Of a DNA stretch of 64,000 nt, positions 8,763 to 16,938 are shown in pieces. The DNA lies in contig CAWIFQ010000005.1 of NCBI GenBank assembly GCA_963835495.1, positions 992,001 through 1,056,000 of the forward strand. The letters are read 5' to 3'. This DNA is from Acaudatibacter sp963835495. Its GTDB lineage: Bacteria; Pseudomonadota; Alphaproteobacteria; Caulobacterales; Caulobacteraceae. Numbering within the stretch: position 1 is the stretch's first letter; the number at the start of each line of letters is the position of its first letter. The notes beneath the pieces are model-generated. The model saw only the letters and a list, made by a program, of their open reading frames with translations, did no database searches and was not told the DNA's origin. Made by a program: the position numbers and the translations under genes.

Positions 8763-9425
8763 ATGCAAACCCAGTCCGCAGCGAGCGTCCGCAACTACGA
8801 AATCGCCATCCCGGGCCTTCCTTCCGAGGGCGTCCAGGAAGAAATCAAGCTGATTGGCATCGCCAAGACCTTCTCGAAGGATCGGGAGATTTTTGGCGAG
8901 GGCGAGCCGACGGATCTTGTCTACAAGGTCGCCGCCGGCGCGGTCCGCTCGTTCCGGATCCTGGCCGACGGGCGACGCCAGATCGCCGATTTCTACCTGC
9001 CCGGCGATGTCTTCGGCGTTGAGCTCGGGCAACAGCGCCGGTCGACCGTCGAGGCCGTCGGAGAAGCTGTGGTGATCGTCGCGCGCCGCGCAACGCTCAC
9101 CGCCGATCCCGACAATGCCGACCGCCTATGGCGCCATGCGTTGCAGCAGCTGCAGCGCACCCAGGATCACGTGCTGACGGTCGGGCGGCGCTCGGCGAGC
9201 GAGCGCGTCACATGCTTCCTGCTCGATCTGGCCGAGCGCCTGGGCGTTCGCGCCGATGTTGAGCTTCCGATGTCGCGGCAGGACATCGCCGACTTCCTTG
9301 GCCTGACCATCGAGACCGTTTCACGGACGCTGACCCAGATGCAGGCCGACGGGCTGATCGAAGTGAGCGGATGCCGCCGGGTGCGGTTGATCCGTCGAGC
9401 CGCCCTGGCCGAACTCTGCGAATAG
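8763..9425 (+). CDS. fixK: FixK-type Crp/Fnr transcription regulator
   Basis: This is a Crp/Fnr protein of 220 residues from ATG 8763 (a GTG at 8751 is a weaker alternative). A cyclic-nucleotide-binding-fold domain is followed by a C-terminal helix-turn-helix: SRQDIADFLGLTIETVSRTL, with the E..SR contact residues that read TTGA half-sites. The N-terminal Fe-S cysteine cluster of Fnr is absent, as in FixK, so oxygen input comes through FixLJ. It lies just downstream of fixLJ, and matching boxes precede at least nine transcription units in the window, including cbb3 oxidase. It is the likely master activator of this island. Confidence 0.93.
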   Translation: MQTQSAASVRNYEIAIPGLPSEGVQEEIKLIGIAKTFSKDREIFGEGEPTDLVYKVAAGAVRSFRILADGRRQIADFYLPGDVFGVELGQQRRSTVEAVGEAVVIVARRATLTADPDNADRLWRHALQQLQRTQDHVLTVGRRSASERVTCFLLDLAERLGVRADVELPMSRQDIADFLGLTIETVSRTLTQMQADGLIEVSGCRRVRLIRRAALAELCE

Positions 9426-9428
9426 GCA

Positions 9429-9605
9429 ATGGGGCGCGTCATGGCCCATTTATCCCTCTTGCAACTGGTAGTGCTGGCGGCGGTGACGCTTTGCGGACTC
9501 GTCGTGTTCGGCGTTTCACTGCTGACGGTGTCGCTGCGGGTTAGGCCGGCGCCGCACGGCCCCGTCCAGCGGACGGTGATCCCCGCCCGCCGCGCGGACA
9601 GCTAA
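9429..9605 (+). CDS. hypothetical 58-residue single-span membrane protein
   Basis: A short open frame begins 3 nt after the fixK stop (ATG 9429; alternative ATG 9441) and ends TAA 9603-9605. The product has one strong hydrophobic span (LQLVVLAAVTLCGLVVFGVS) followed by a basic tail (RVRPAPHGPVQRTVIPARR), the layout of a small inner-membrane protein with a cytoplasmic tail. Adjacency to fixK suggests cotranscription. No family recognised and no clear ribosome-binding site, so it may be chance; the spacing and the clean hydrophobic segment argue for a real gene. Confidence 0.5.
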   Translation: MGRVMAHLSLLQLVVLAAVTLCGLVVFGVSLLTVSLRVRPAPHGPVQRTVIPARRADS

Positions 9606-9702
9606 GCGCGCCAAACCTCAGAAGCTGACGAACGCGAGACCGCGCCGAGAACGCGCGCGCTAGCTGCGTCCCTAGACGTGTTGAGATCAGCTGGAATCCA
9701 AG

Positions 9703-9813
9703 TCACGTCATTGCCGGCTGGAGCGCGAAGCGCGGAATGCCGGCAACCCATGCACGCGGCTCAACAGCTGTGTCCATGGATGGCCGGGACATGCCCGGCC
9801 ATGACGTCGAAGG
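9703..9813. repeat. dispersed palindromic intergenic repeat, copy 1
   Basis: The first 50 bases (9703-9752) are identical to 37336-37385. They hold an inverted pair TTGCCGGC / GCCGGCAA. The rest is diverged but keeps a second hairpin, TGGCCGGG (9781-9788) with CCCGGCCA (9794-9801) around a 5-nt loop. Copy 2 has the G:C second pair replaced by A:T on both arms, a compensatory change. It lies between convergent fixK-side genes and the universal stress gene, so it could act as a bidirectional terminator. Similar palindromes are known in many alphaproteobacterial genomes. Confidence 0.85.
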
Positions 9814-9839
9814 GGTGTTCAAGCTGAATTGAACCCGCT

Positions 9840-10667
9840 CTAGTGGCTTAGCAGCAGATAGACTTGGTCCTGTGACAACAGATCGGCGGTGACGCCGCCG
9901 AACACCCACTCGCCCAGGCGGCTATGGCCGTAGGCGCCGCAGACGATGAGGTCGGCGCCCACGAGACTGGCCTGTCGCAGGATTTGGAAGCCGTCGGGAT
10001 GCGCGTGTTGCACGACCGTGCTCGCCGCGGTGATCCCGCGCCGGCGCAGGGCGCTGGCGACGTCGTCCACCTCGACCTGGGCCTGCGCGGCGTCGCGCTC
10101 AGCGCAGATCGCGGTTACGACGACGCGGTCGGCCTTCTCGAGGAACGGCATGGCGTCGGACAGTGCGCGGCGGGCCTCGCGGGTGTCCTTCCAGGCCAAC
10201 AGGATCTGCTTGGCCTGCAGCGGCGGCGCGCTCGGGGGCGCGACCAGGACCGGACGCCCGGAGGTGATCGCGAGCTCGGCGGCGTCGCAGCAGGTGTAGG
10301 AGTCATCCATCTTCCGCGGCGCGCCGCCGGCCACAATCAGGTCCGCCGCGCGCGAGGCGGCGGCGATCGCCGGCGTGGGCAGCTGCAGGCCCGACAGGAA
10401 CACGGCCTTGTCGCCGAAATCCTTGGTGGCGGCGACGAACGCACCCGCGGCGAGCTTGAGGCGCGAGTCGATTGTCTCGCGCATCGCCGTCACCCAGTCG
10501 GCCTCGACGCTGTAGTAGCCGCTGTCGAACGCCAGCGGTGGGATCATTTCGGCGGCGACGCCGATGATCGCGGCGTCGAAGCGCCTGGCGATGTCGATGG
10601 CGCGGGTGAGTCGCGGCGTCGCCTCGGCCTCGGGCTGAACGTGGGTGATGATGGCGGCATAGGACAT
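9840..10667 (-). CDS. universal stress protein, double UspA domain
   Basis: The protein has 275 residues. The start at 10667 gives MSYAAIITHV, a typical first Usp strand, and the upstream frame extension overlaps the neighbouring gene. The second UspA domain keeps the nucleotide-binding pattern G-x2-G-x9-G (GAYGHSRLGEWVFGG); the first is degenerate. UspA proteins bind ATP and support survival in growth arrest or hypoxia, and double-domain forms are common in oxygen-limitation regulons. It lies 35 nt downstream of the flavodoxin-fold oxidoreductase and is probably cotranscribed from the box at 11395. Confidence 0.9.
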   Translation of the reverse strand: MSYAAIITHVQPEAEATPRLTRAIDIARRFDAAIIGVAAEMIPPLAFDSGYYSVEADWVTAMRETIDSRLKLAAGAFVAATKDFGDKAVFLSGLQLPTPAIAAASRAADLIVAGGAPRKMDDSYTCCDAAELAITSGRPVLVAPPSAPPLQAKQILLAWKDTREARRALSDAMPFLEKADRVVVTAICAERDAAQAQVEVDDVASALRRRGITAASTVVQHAHPDGFQILRQASLVGADLIVCGAYGHSRLGEWVFGGVTADLLSQDQVYLLLSH

Positions 10668-10702
10668 GGGAGTATTCCTCGGATCGTGGCTGGCGGCCGG
10701 CG

Positions 10703-11320
10703 CTAGTCGTCGGTCGCGCCGGACTGGCTGGCCGGGGCGAAGTGGCGGCGGACCAGCTGGGACACCTTGTCGAACATGGCCTGCGCGGCGTCCTCCCGGA
10801 TCCCGGGCGTGATCCCGCCAAGGTGCAGGTGATCCAGGACGGAGAGGCCGCAGACCGCGGCCAGGTGATCGTCGAACCCCTCGCGCAGGCGCTGCATGGC
10901 GCCGGTCTGACCGACCCAGGCGTTCGGCGCCCCCGACGTCGAAACCGAGATCAGGCTCTTGCCCACCAGCAAGGGCCGGGTGCCGAGATCGGTGGGACCG
11001 TAGCCGAACCCCATGCCGAATACGCGCTCCGCGTAGCCCTTCAGCATCGCCGGCGGCGCGTTGAACCAGAGTGGGTAGACGAAGGCGATGACGTCGGCGG
11101 AGTCCAGGTGCGCGCGCTCGGCGGCGATGACCGGCGCCAGCGCATAGTGCGGGCTCCATGGCAGCTCGCTTGCCGGCAGGCGGGGGTCGAACGCCTCGGC
11201 GTAGAGGTCTCGGACGATGGCCGACTGCCCCAGGGCTTCGACCGAGGCGACGTAAGCCTTGGCGACGGACGCGTTGAAGCTGGTGGGATCGGGGTGAGAG
11301 AGGATCACGGCGTGGCGCAT
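10703..11320 (-). CDS. flavodoxin-fold NAD(P)H-dependent oxidoreductase (NQO/KefF-like)
   Basis: The 205-residue protein has the NQO-family flavodoxin-like fold. The N-terminal FMN/FAD phosphate loop is ILSHPDPTSFNAS, YPLWFNAPPAMLKGYAERVF is the conserved quinone-reductase segment, and GGITPGI is near the C-terminus. Such enzymes reduce quinones or act as flavin-dependent reductases in the cytosol. It is the first gene of a two-gene unit with the universal stress protein. The FixK box at 11395-11408 predicts a start site about 40 nt upstream of the ATG. Confidence 0.85.
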   Translation of the reverse strand: MRHAVILSHPDPTSFNASVAKAYVASVEALGQSAIVRDLYAEAFDPRLPASELPWSPHYALAPVIAAERAHLDSADVIAFVYPLWFNAPPAMLKGYAERVFGMGFGYGPTDLGTRPLLVGKSLISVSTSGAPNAWVGQTGAMQRLREGFDDHLAAVCGLSVLDHLHLGGITPGIREDAAQAMFDKVSQLVRRHFAPASQSGATDD

Positions 11321-11394
11321 CGCGAAATCATCCGTTTGGCGCGGCGGACCCGCGCTACAGGTTCGTTCACTAGCTCGGGGCCAGCCCAGCAGCC

Positions 11395-11408
11395 TTGACC
11401 CAGGTCAA
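11395..11408. promoter_or_regulatory. FixK/FNR box, probably for the leftward oxidoreductase-usp unit
   Basis: TTGACCCAGGTCAA is a symmetric TTGAC-N4-GTCAA. Centre 11401.5 gives a leftward start site near 11360, 40 nt before the oxidoreductase ATG. It may also serve as a distal site for the rightward usp gene. Confidence 0.7.
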
Positions 11409-11456
11409 CCGCCACAGGGTCTCGGGGGAGCGGCGGCGCAGATCCTCACCCTGCAC

Positions 11457-11470
11457 TTGACGTAGCTCAA
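11457..11470. promoter_or_regulatory. FixK/FNR box for the rightward universal stress gene
   Basis: TTGACGTAGCTCAA fits TTGA-N6-TCAA. Centre 11463.5 gives a rightward start site near 11505, 20 nt before ATG 11525 and just ahead of an AGGAGAC ribosome-binding site. It is the second of two boxes 62 bp apart (centre to centre) in this divergent region. Confidence 0.7.
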
Positions 11471-11524
11471 GGCGGCCGACCCGGCGGCGGAGGAGGTTCA
11501 CGCTCGCGTCGCCAGGAGACGGAA

Positions 11525-12353
11525 ATGGACATCAAGCAGAATTCTTCTGATCGTCGGCGCTGGTTCTGCCTACGAGGGCGCGATGTCGGTCGCCGCCGCG
11601 CTGGCCCGGCGATGGAGCGCAGTGGTGCAGGGCGTTTGCCTGTTCAACGAACCGGCTGCGACGGTCGTCGACAGCTTCGCGGTCGGCCGTCTTGGCATCG
11701 AAGCGGTCCTGGAGCACCGCGACGCCAAGGTTCGCGAGCTGACGGCTCCGGCCGAGGCGACGTTCGAGGCCATGATCTCGGCACAGGGTCTGTCGGCGGG
11801 CTGGGAGGCACAGGAGGCCACCGAGTGGTGCCAGGCCCTGGTGATGCGCGCGCGGCTCGCGGACATGGTGGTCATCGAAGGGCCTGGCAGGGACGGCGTG
11901 CTGCGCGCGGATTTGGAACGGGTGCTGATCGAGGGCGGCGCGCCATGTCTCGTGGTCCCGGCCAAGACTGCTCCAGATCCGAGCTTCCATCACGTCGCGT
12001 TGGGCTGGGACGGCTCACGAGAGGCCAGGCGCGCGATCAACGACGCGATGACGCTGCTGCGGGGCGCAAAGGACGTCGCCGTCATGGTCGTCGGCGACGA
12101 GCCGGAGGAGGGCCCGAGCGCAGAGGCGCTGGTGCGCCTGCTGCTGCGGCACGGCGCCAACGCCCGGCTGCATCAGGTCGCATGTGAAGGCCGCCGCGTC
12201 GGCCAGGCCCTGCTGAAAGAGGCTGTGGCCATAGGCGCCGATCTGCTGGTAATGGGCGCGTTCGGCCACTCCCGCGCCGCCGAGACCATTCTGGGCGGCG
12301 CCACGCGGACGGTGCTGTCCGACGCGTCACTGCCCGTCCTGTTGTCGCGGTGA
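11525..12353 (+). CDS. universal stress protein, double domain; frameshift in first codons
   Basis: A good AGGAGAC site precedes ATG 11525, but the frame breaks after MDIKQ: one extra A near 11540 separates it from ILLIVGAGSAYEGAM in the next frame. Removing it gives a product of about 275 residues. An intact frame from ATG 11583 lacks the first Usp strand. The C-terminal domain has the nucleotide-binding GAFGHSRAAETILGG pattern. It pairs with the usp gene at 9840-10667 and is preceded by two FixK boxes, so induction under low oxygen is expected. The +1 error is of the kind seen throughout the window. Confidence 0.85.
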
Positions 12354-12417
12354 GCCGCAGCGGCTCAGCGGGTCAGGCCTTGCCGAGCCCTGCGAGAGGC
12401 GCGCGTCATGATCGCGC

Positions 12418-12431
12418 TTGATCGGGATCAA
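12418..12431 (+). promoter_or_regulatory. FixK/FNR box upstream of the phasin gene
   Basis: TTGATCGGGATCAA has both arms perfect. Centre 12424.5 predicts a start site near 12466; a TAGTGT sequence at 12453-12458 is suitably placed as -10. The phasin ATG is 30 nt further on. Confidence 0.75.
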
Positions 12432-12495
12432 GGAACGACTTCCCGGCGCTCGTAGTGTTCGTCCGGTCCGGAGAATGCGGACCAGGAGAACTAAG

Positions 12496-12855
12496 ATGAA
12501 CGCCAAAACAAAAAGCGCTCCGGCCGAGACCGTCACCGAAACCGCCGCCAACGTCGTCGATATCGCCGGGACCGCGATGAGCGAAGCCGCCGAGCGGGGC
12601 CAGGCCGCTTTGCAGGCCGCCCTGAACACCTGGAGCCAGGAGGCCGAGACCTTCTACGGGCAGATGGCGTCGCAGGGCTCGGCCGCCTTGGCCCAGCTGC
12701 AAGCCTGCAAGTCGCCACTGGAAGTGCTGAATGTCGAGCAGGCTTGGCTGGCGGCGCGCTCGAAGGCCTATCTCGACTCCGGACTCCGGTTCGCGCAGGC
12801 GTTCGCGCAAGTCGCGCGCGGCTTCTCCTCCGACTCCTCCACGCCGCCGGCCTGA
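12496..12855 (+). CDS. phasin family protein
   Basis: The protein has 119 residues. An AGGAGAA ribosome-binding site lies 8 nt before the ATG. The Ala- and Gln-rich amphipathic helix (AAERGQAALQAALNTWSQEA) and the SPLEVLNVEQAWLAARSKAY segment match the phasin_2 pattern. Phasins coat polyhydroxyalkanoate granules; PHA can serve as an electron sink when oxygen is short, which fits the perfect FixK box upstream. No PHA synthase is in the window, and some phasin-like proteins have other roles. Family call is good; granule binding is inferred. Confidence 0.8.
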   Translation: MNAKTKSAPAETVTETAANVVDIAGTAMSEAAERGQAALQAALNTWSQEAETFYGQMASQGSAALAQLQACKSPLEVLNVEQAWLAARSKAYLDSGLRFAQAFAQVARGFSSDSSTPPA

Positions 12856-13054
12856 TCGGCTCAACACGGGCGCGCCAGACTCACCGCCAGGGCAGGCGGG
12901 TTGGACGTCGTGTTACATCGACGCGCTGATTTCATGGCGGCTCGGCGGCTGAACCGAGCCGCTTGGCGCGTCGCTTACCAGATGGGTCGGGAACCGGATC
13001 GTGCTCGACACCGTCCGGACGCGCACCGCGGCCGGGGCGATCCGAGGGCGATGC

Positions 13055-13068
13055 TTGAGCCAGATCAA
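13055..13068 (+). promoter_or_regulatory. FixK/FNR box exactly 41.5 bp from the start of the fusion gene
   Basis: TTGAGCCAGATCAA, centre 13061.5. A TAGATG sequence at 13092-13097 sits where a -10 element should be, so the predicted first transcribed base is the A of ATG 13103. The site also shows that the frame upstream of 13103 is not coding. Confidence 0.7.
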
Positions 13069-13102
13069 GGCGCAGCGAGCGCTGGTCGCACTAGATGCGC
13101 AC

Positions 13103-15763
13103 ATGCCCAGCTATCCCCCCCTTTTCGCCGATCGAGCCGATGCCGGGCGCCGCCTCTCCGCGAGCCTGAAGGCCAGAAACTTCCGCGACCCGGTGGTCTA
13201 CGCATTGCCGCGGGGCGGCGTTCCGGTCGCGGTGGAGATCGCCAAGGCGCTGAACGCGCCGATCGATCTCCTGCTTGTCCGCAAGATCGGCGCGCCGCGG
13301 GCGCCTGAACTGGCGCTGGCGGCCGTGGTGGACGGCGAGGAGGCCCAGACCGTTGTCAACCAGGACGTGGCGCGCCTGACCGGGGCGGACGCGGATTATC
13401 TGGAACGATCGAGACGCCGCGAGCTGGAAGAGATCGAGCGCCGCAGGTCCGCCTATCTTGGCGGGCGGCCCCGCGTAAGCCCCGTGGGGCGCACGGCGAT
13501 CGTGGTGGACGATGGCCTGGCCACCGGGGCTACGGCGAAGGTGGCCCTTCGCGCGCTGCGGCGGCAAGGCGCGTCCAAGATCGTTCTCGCCATTCCGGTG
13601 GCGCCAGTCGAGACCCTGGCCGAGATGCGCGCGGAGGCTGACGAAGTGATCTGTCTCGAGGCCGCGGAACGCTTCACGGGCGTCGGCGCCTTTTACGGCG
13701 ACTTCCATCAGCTGAGCGACGCGGAGACTGTGCAGCTGCTGCGTTCGGCGTGGGAACGCCAGGAAGGCGGCGGCGCGGCCCAGCAGACCGGCAGGGAGAC
13801 CGTGCATATCCCGCCGCTCGGACTGGCGGGCGATCTGCAGATCCCGGCCGACGCGCGCGGCATCGTGCTCTTCGCCCACGGCAGCGGTTCAAGCCGGCTC
13901 AGTCCCCGCAACCGCGCGGTGGCGGACGACCTCAACCGCCGCGGCTTCGCGACGCTGTTGCTGGACCTGCTGACCGACGCGGAGGCGGCCGACCGGCGCA
14001 ACGTCTTCGATATCCCGCTCCTGGCCGATCGGCTCGAGCAGGCGGCCGCGTGGATCGACCTGCACCCGGCGCTGGGCCGGCTGCCGTTCGGTCTGTTCGG
14101 GGCCAGCACCGGCGCAGCGGCGGCGTTGCAGGCGGCCGCCGTTCTGGGCGAACGCGCGGCGGCCGTCGTGTCTCGCGGCGGTCGGCCCGATCTGGCTGGC
14201 GACGCTGCGCTGACCAAGGTCTCGGCCCCGACACTCCTCGTCGTCGGCGCGCAGGATGACGGCGTGATCGACCTCAACCGCGAGGCGCTCGACAGACTCC
14301 GTTGCCTCAAGATGATGGCGCTGGTCCCGCGAGCGAGCCACCTGTTCGAAGAGCCGGGAACCCTCGAGGAAGTGATGCGGCTCGCCGGAGACTGGTTCGA
14401 CAAACATCTGGTCGTGCGCTCGCCGACTACTGCGAAGGCCGAGCCGATCGCGCGGCCGCAGGCGGCCACGCCGGCTGGCCGCCTGCAAGTGGCGCTCGAG
14501 CCGCTGCCGCCGATCGACGAACCCGGCTTCGCCGCCGCCTTCGACCGCTTCGCCGAGGCCCGCGTCGTGCTGCTGGGAGAGGCCAGCCACGGCACGAGCG
14601 AGTTCTACCGGGCCCGCGCGGCGATCACGCGCCGACTTATCGAACAGCACGGCTTCGACATCGTCGCGGTCGAGGCCGACTGGCCGGACGCCGCCGCCAT
14701 CGACAGGCACGTCCGGCTCAAGCCCCACCAGACGATGACCCCGCCGCCGTTCAGCCGGTTTCCAACCTGGATGTGGCGCAACCACGAGTTCGAGGCCTTC
14801 GTGCGTTGGCTGCGCGGCCACAACGGCTCGCTGCCCGCGGACCGGCGGGCGGCCTTTTATGGCCTCGACCTCTACAACATGCGCGCCTCGATGGCGGCAG
14901 TGCTCGAGTACCTCGACGGCGTCGACCCGGAGGCCGCCTCAGAGGCGCGCGAGCGCTACGCCTGCCTTGCGCCATGGGTCGCCGAGCCCTCCGCCTATGG
15001 CATGACGGCCCTGCGCCGCGGCTATGCGCCCTGCGAAGGCGCGGTCCTCAGCACGCTGCGCGACATGGTGGGCAAGCGGCTCGACTATGCGGCCCACGAC
15101 GGCGAGATCTTCTTCGACGCCGCGCAGAACGCACGGCTGGTGGCCGATGCGGAACGCTACTATCGGGCGATGTACTTTGGCTCGCACGAATCGTGGAACC
15201 TGCGCGATCGGCACATGTTCGAGACGCTCGAACACGTGCTGGCGGCGAGGGGCCCGAAGTCGAAGGCCGTGGTGTGGGCGCACAATTCCCACATCGGCGA
15301 CGCCCGTTTCACCGACATGGGCGCCGAGCGCGGCGAGCTGAACATCGGTCAGCTGTGCCGCGAGCGCTTCGGCCGCGACGCCGCGCTGATCGGCTTCGGC
15401 ACGCATACCGGAACCGTCATGGCGGCCGACGATTGGGACGGGCCGGGACAGGCGATGCGGATCAAGCCCTCGCGACCCGACAGCTATGAGGCGCTCTGCC
15501 ACCAGGCCGGCGTCGCCCGGTTCCTGCTCGACCTGCGGCCCGGCCAGAACGAGCCGGTCAGGCGAGATCTGCGCGAGCCGCGGCTCGAGCGCTACATCGG
15601 CGTGGTCTATCGGCCGCAGACCGAGCTGCAGAGCCACTACGCGCGCTCGTCCCTCCCCGATCAGTTCGACGGCTTCGTCTGGATGGATGAGACCTCCGCT
15701 GTCAGGCCCCTGCCGGCCCAAGTGGTCGGTGCTGAAGACGAGACCTATCCGTTCGGGCTTTGA
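13103..15763 (+). CDS. phosphoribosyltransferase - alpha/beta hydrolase - erythromycin esterase fusion
   Basis: The protein has 886 residues in three parts. Residues 1-215 are a type I phosphoribosyltransferase domain with PRPP loop VVDDGLATGAT near 133-143. Residues about 220-425 are a dienelactone-hydrolase-like alpha/beta hydrolase with HGSGSS near the start, nucleophile elbow GASTG near 331 and a late SHLF His. Residues about 445-875 are an erythromycin-esterase (EreA/EreB) domain with LGEASHGTSEF near 490 and WAHNSHIGD near 722. All three motif sets look complete. The start at 13103 is set by the FixK box and -10 that fill the upstream frame. Such proteins are usually encoded separately; substrates are unknown, and antibiotic resistance should not be assumed. 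Confidence 0.88.
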   Translation: MPSYPPLFADRADAGRRLSASLKARNFRDPVVYALPRGGVPVAVEIAKALNAPIDLLLVRKIGAPRAPELALAAVVDGEEAQTVVNQDVARLTGADADYLERSRRRELEEIERRRSAYLGGRPRVSPVGRTAIVVDDGLATGATAKVALRALRRQGASKIVLAIPVAPVETLAEMRAEADEVICLEAAERFTGVGAFYGDFHQLSDAETVQLLRSAWERQEGGGAAQQTGRETVHIPPLGLAGDLQIPADARGIVLFAHGSGSSRLSPRNRAVADDLNRRGFATLLLDLLTDAEAADRRNVFDIPLLADRLEQAAAWIDLHPALGRLPFGLFGASTGAAAALQAAAVLGERAAAVVSRGGRPDLAGDAALTKVSAPTLLVVGAQDDGVIDLNREALDRLRCLKMMALVPRASHLFEEPGTLEEVMRLAGDWFDKHLVVRSPTTAKAEPIARPQAATPAGRLQVALEPLPPIDEPGFAAAFDRFAEARVVLLGEASHGTSEFYRARAAITRRLIEQHGFDIVAVEADWPDAAAIDRHVRLKPHQTMTPPPFSRFPTWMWRNHEFEAFVRWLRGHNGSLPADRRAAFYGLDLYNMRASMAAVLEYLDGVDPEAASEARERYACLAPWVAEPSAYGMTALRRGYAPCEGAVLSTLRDMVGKRLDYAAHDGEIFFDAAQNARLVADAERYYRAMYFGSHESWNLRDRHMFETLEHVLAARGPKSKAVVWAHNSHIGDARFTDMGAERGELNIGQLCRERFGRDAALIGFGTHTGTVMAADDWDGPGQAMRIKPSRPDSYEALCHQAGVARFLLDLRPGQNEPVRRDLREPRLERYIGVVYRPQTELQSHYARSSLPDQFDGFVWMDETSAVRPLPAQVVGAEDETYPFGL

Positions 15764-15959
15764 TCGGCGGGGTTGCTCTCAAGAAGGTCGCGGGCGGTGT
15801 TTGCGGTGCGGCGGGATCAGCCGCCTGTTGGCGCGCGAAGATGACCGGGCATCGCCGCCAGCAGCCATTCCGCGGCCGCGTGGCGCGGTTCAGGCACGCG
15901 ATCCCGATCGTTCCCGTCAGCGCCGCAGCGGCGAAGCTGGCGGTCGGCGAGAAGCACAC
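15702..15959 (-). pseudogene. remnant of a MCFS-type (DUF6629-like) membrane protein
   Basis: The first 50 residues (MCFSPTASFAAAALTG, then IACLNRATRPR and PVIFARQQA) resemble the N-terminus of the DUF6629 family. In the middle, a lost base and a later gained base scramble about ten residues. After FARQQA the expected membrane segments are missing and the frame runs into the 3' end of the convergent fusion gene. It begins 20 nt after the end of the gene at 15979-16227, as a second gene of that unit would. It looks like a truncated or decayed gene; family match is from memory. Confidence 0.4.
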
Positions 15960-15978
15960 CTCGGTCGCCCGGCCCGCC

Positions 15979-16227
15979 TTAGTGCAGCGTCGCCGCCTTT
16001 AGCTCGGTCGCCAACGGCAGGCCAAACGCCCGCAACGCGCCGGGCAGGCGGACCGCCGCGCGCATCGCCTCGCGCATGGAGGGGAACGGCGTCGCGGCCA
16101 TCGGATCGTTGGTCCAGCGAACGTCGCCTTGCGCGGTGAGCATGAGATACTGGTCCGGATCAGCCGCCCGTTCGTGCGGACGCGAAACGAGAGCGGGCCG
16201 CGAGCTGGTGGATTGCAGGGTGGTCAT
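15979..16227 (-). CDS. hypothetical protein, 82 residues
   Basis: A GGAG ribosome-binding site lies 8 nt upstream of the ATG. The product is soluble, with the segment DPDQYLMLTAQGDVRWTNDP followed by an amphipathic MREAMRAAVRLP helix. No family recognised. A FixK box (16352-16365) lies in the divergent region with the host-attachment gene, 125 nt upstream, so hypoxia control is possible for this side too. Confidence 0.65.
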   Translation of the reverse strand: MTTLQSTSSRPALVSRPHERAADPDQYLMLTAQGDVRWTNDPMAATPFPSMREAMRAAVRLPGALRAFGLPLATELKAATLH

Positions 16228-16351
16228 GGACGTTCTCCGGTGATGGCGGAGGAAGGGGTAGCCTCACCGGATCGGGGCCTCCATTCGGATGATCTCCCTA
16301 AGGGATGCTCCTTAGCTTGGCTGCGTTCGATGGCCGTCGCCCTGGCGCGGC

Positions 16352-16365
16352 TTGATCGAGGTCAA
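16352..16365. promoter_or_regulatory. FixK/FNR box in a divergent intergenic region
   Basis: TTGATCGAGGTCAA, centre 16358.5. A rightward start would be near 16400 (74 nt before the host-attachment gene) and a leftward one near 16317 (90 nt before the 82-residue gene). Which side it serves is not decided. Confidence 0.7.
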
Positions 16366-16473
16366 GTCGCCTTGGCCCTAGCCATGGAATAACTTCCGCA
16401 GGGCTGGCGCCGACGAAAGGGGCCGGCCTGGACGACGGGAGCCGCCGTCTCGCACTCGCAAGGAGGACGTCCG

Positions 16474-16938
16474 ATGGCCAGAACGCCGAAGCTGCTCTAC
16501 GTCCTGGCGGACGGTGCGCATGCGCGGTTCGTCGAGCAGTCCGCGGAAACGGACGCGTTCGTGACGGTCGGCCGCATGGACGGGAGCCAGCGCCTGGAAA
16601 CCGTGCGCACCGAACAACGCGACGAGCAAGTGGGCCGCAGCTTCGAAAGCGGCTCGGCCGCCCGGCATGGCGTGGGACGCGATGACGCCTATCGCCGCGC
16701 CAAGGAGGCGTTCGCCGCCGACGTCGCCAAAACCTTGCGCGCGCTGTCTGGTCGTACGTCACCGCAGGGCGTCGTGCTGGTCGCGCCGCCGCGGCTGTTG
16801 CGGGTGCTGCGCGACGGCATAGGCTCCGCCGCGCCGATCGTGGCGGAGCTCGGCAAGGACCTGACCAAGACGCCAGACCATGAGCTCGGGCAATGGTTGC
16901 AGCCGCTGAGCCTCGCGCCGCTGGGCCACAGCCACTGA
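16474..16938 (+). CDS. host attachment family protein (baeRF/Host_attach-like)
   Basis: The 154-residue protein follows a strong AAGGAGG site. It starts LLYVLADGAHARFVE and has the FAADVAKTLRAL helix and VLVAPPRLLRVLRDG strand typical of the Host_attach family, which is related to archaeal/bacterial release-factor-like baeRF proteins. The family was named from an Agrobacterium attachment gene; a ribosome-linked stress role has been proposed. A FixK box lies 109 nt upstream and a Nudix gene overlaps the end. Family call is firm; function is not. Confidence 0.82.
   Translation: MARTPKLLYVLADGAHARFVEQSAETDAFVTVGRMDGSQRLETVRTEQRDEQVGRSFESGSAARHGVGRDDAYRRAKEAFAADVAKTLRALSGRTSPQGVVLVAPPRLLRVLRDGIGSAAPIVAELGKDLTKTPDHELGQWLQPLSLAPLGHSH

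Noticed and set aside
13001..13102. Earlier GTG start (13001) for the fusion gene
   Set aside because: The FixK box and -10 lie inside this stretch and the extra residues do not resemble a phosphoribosyltransferase N-terminus.
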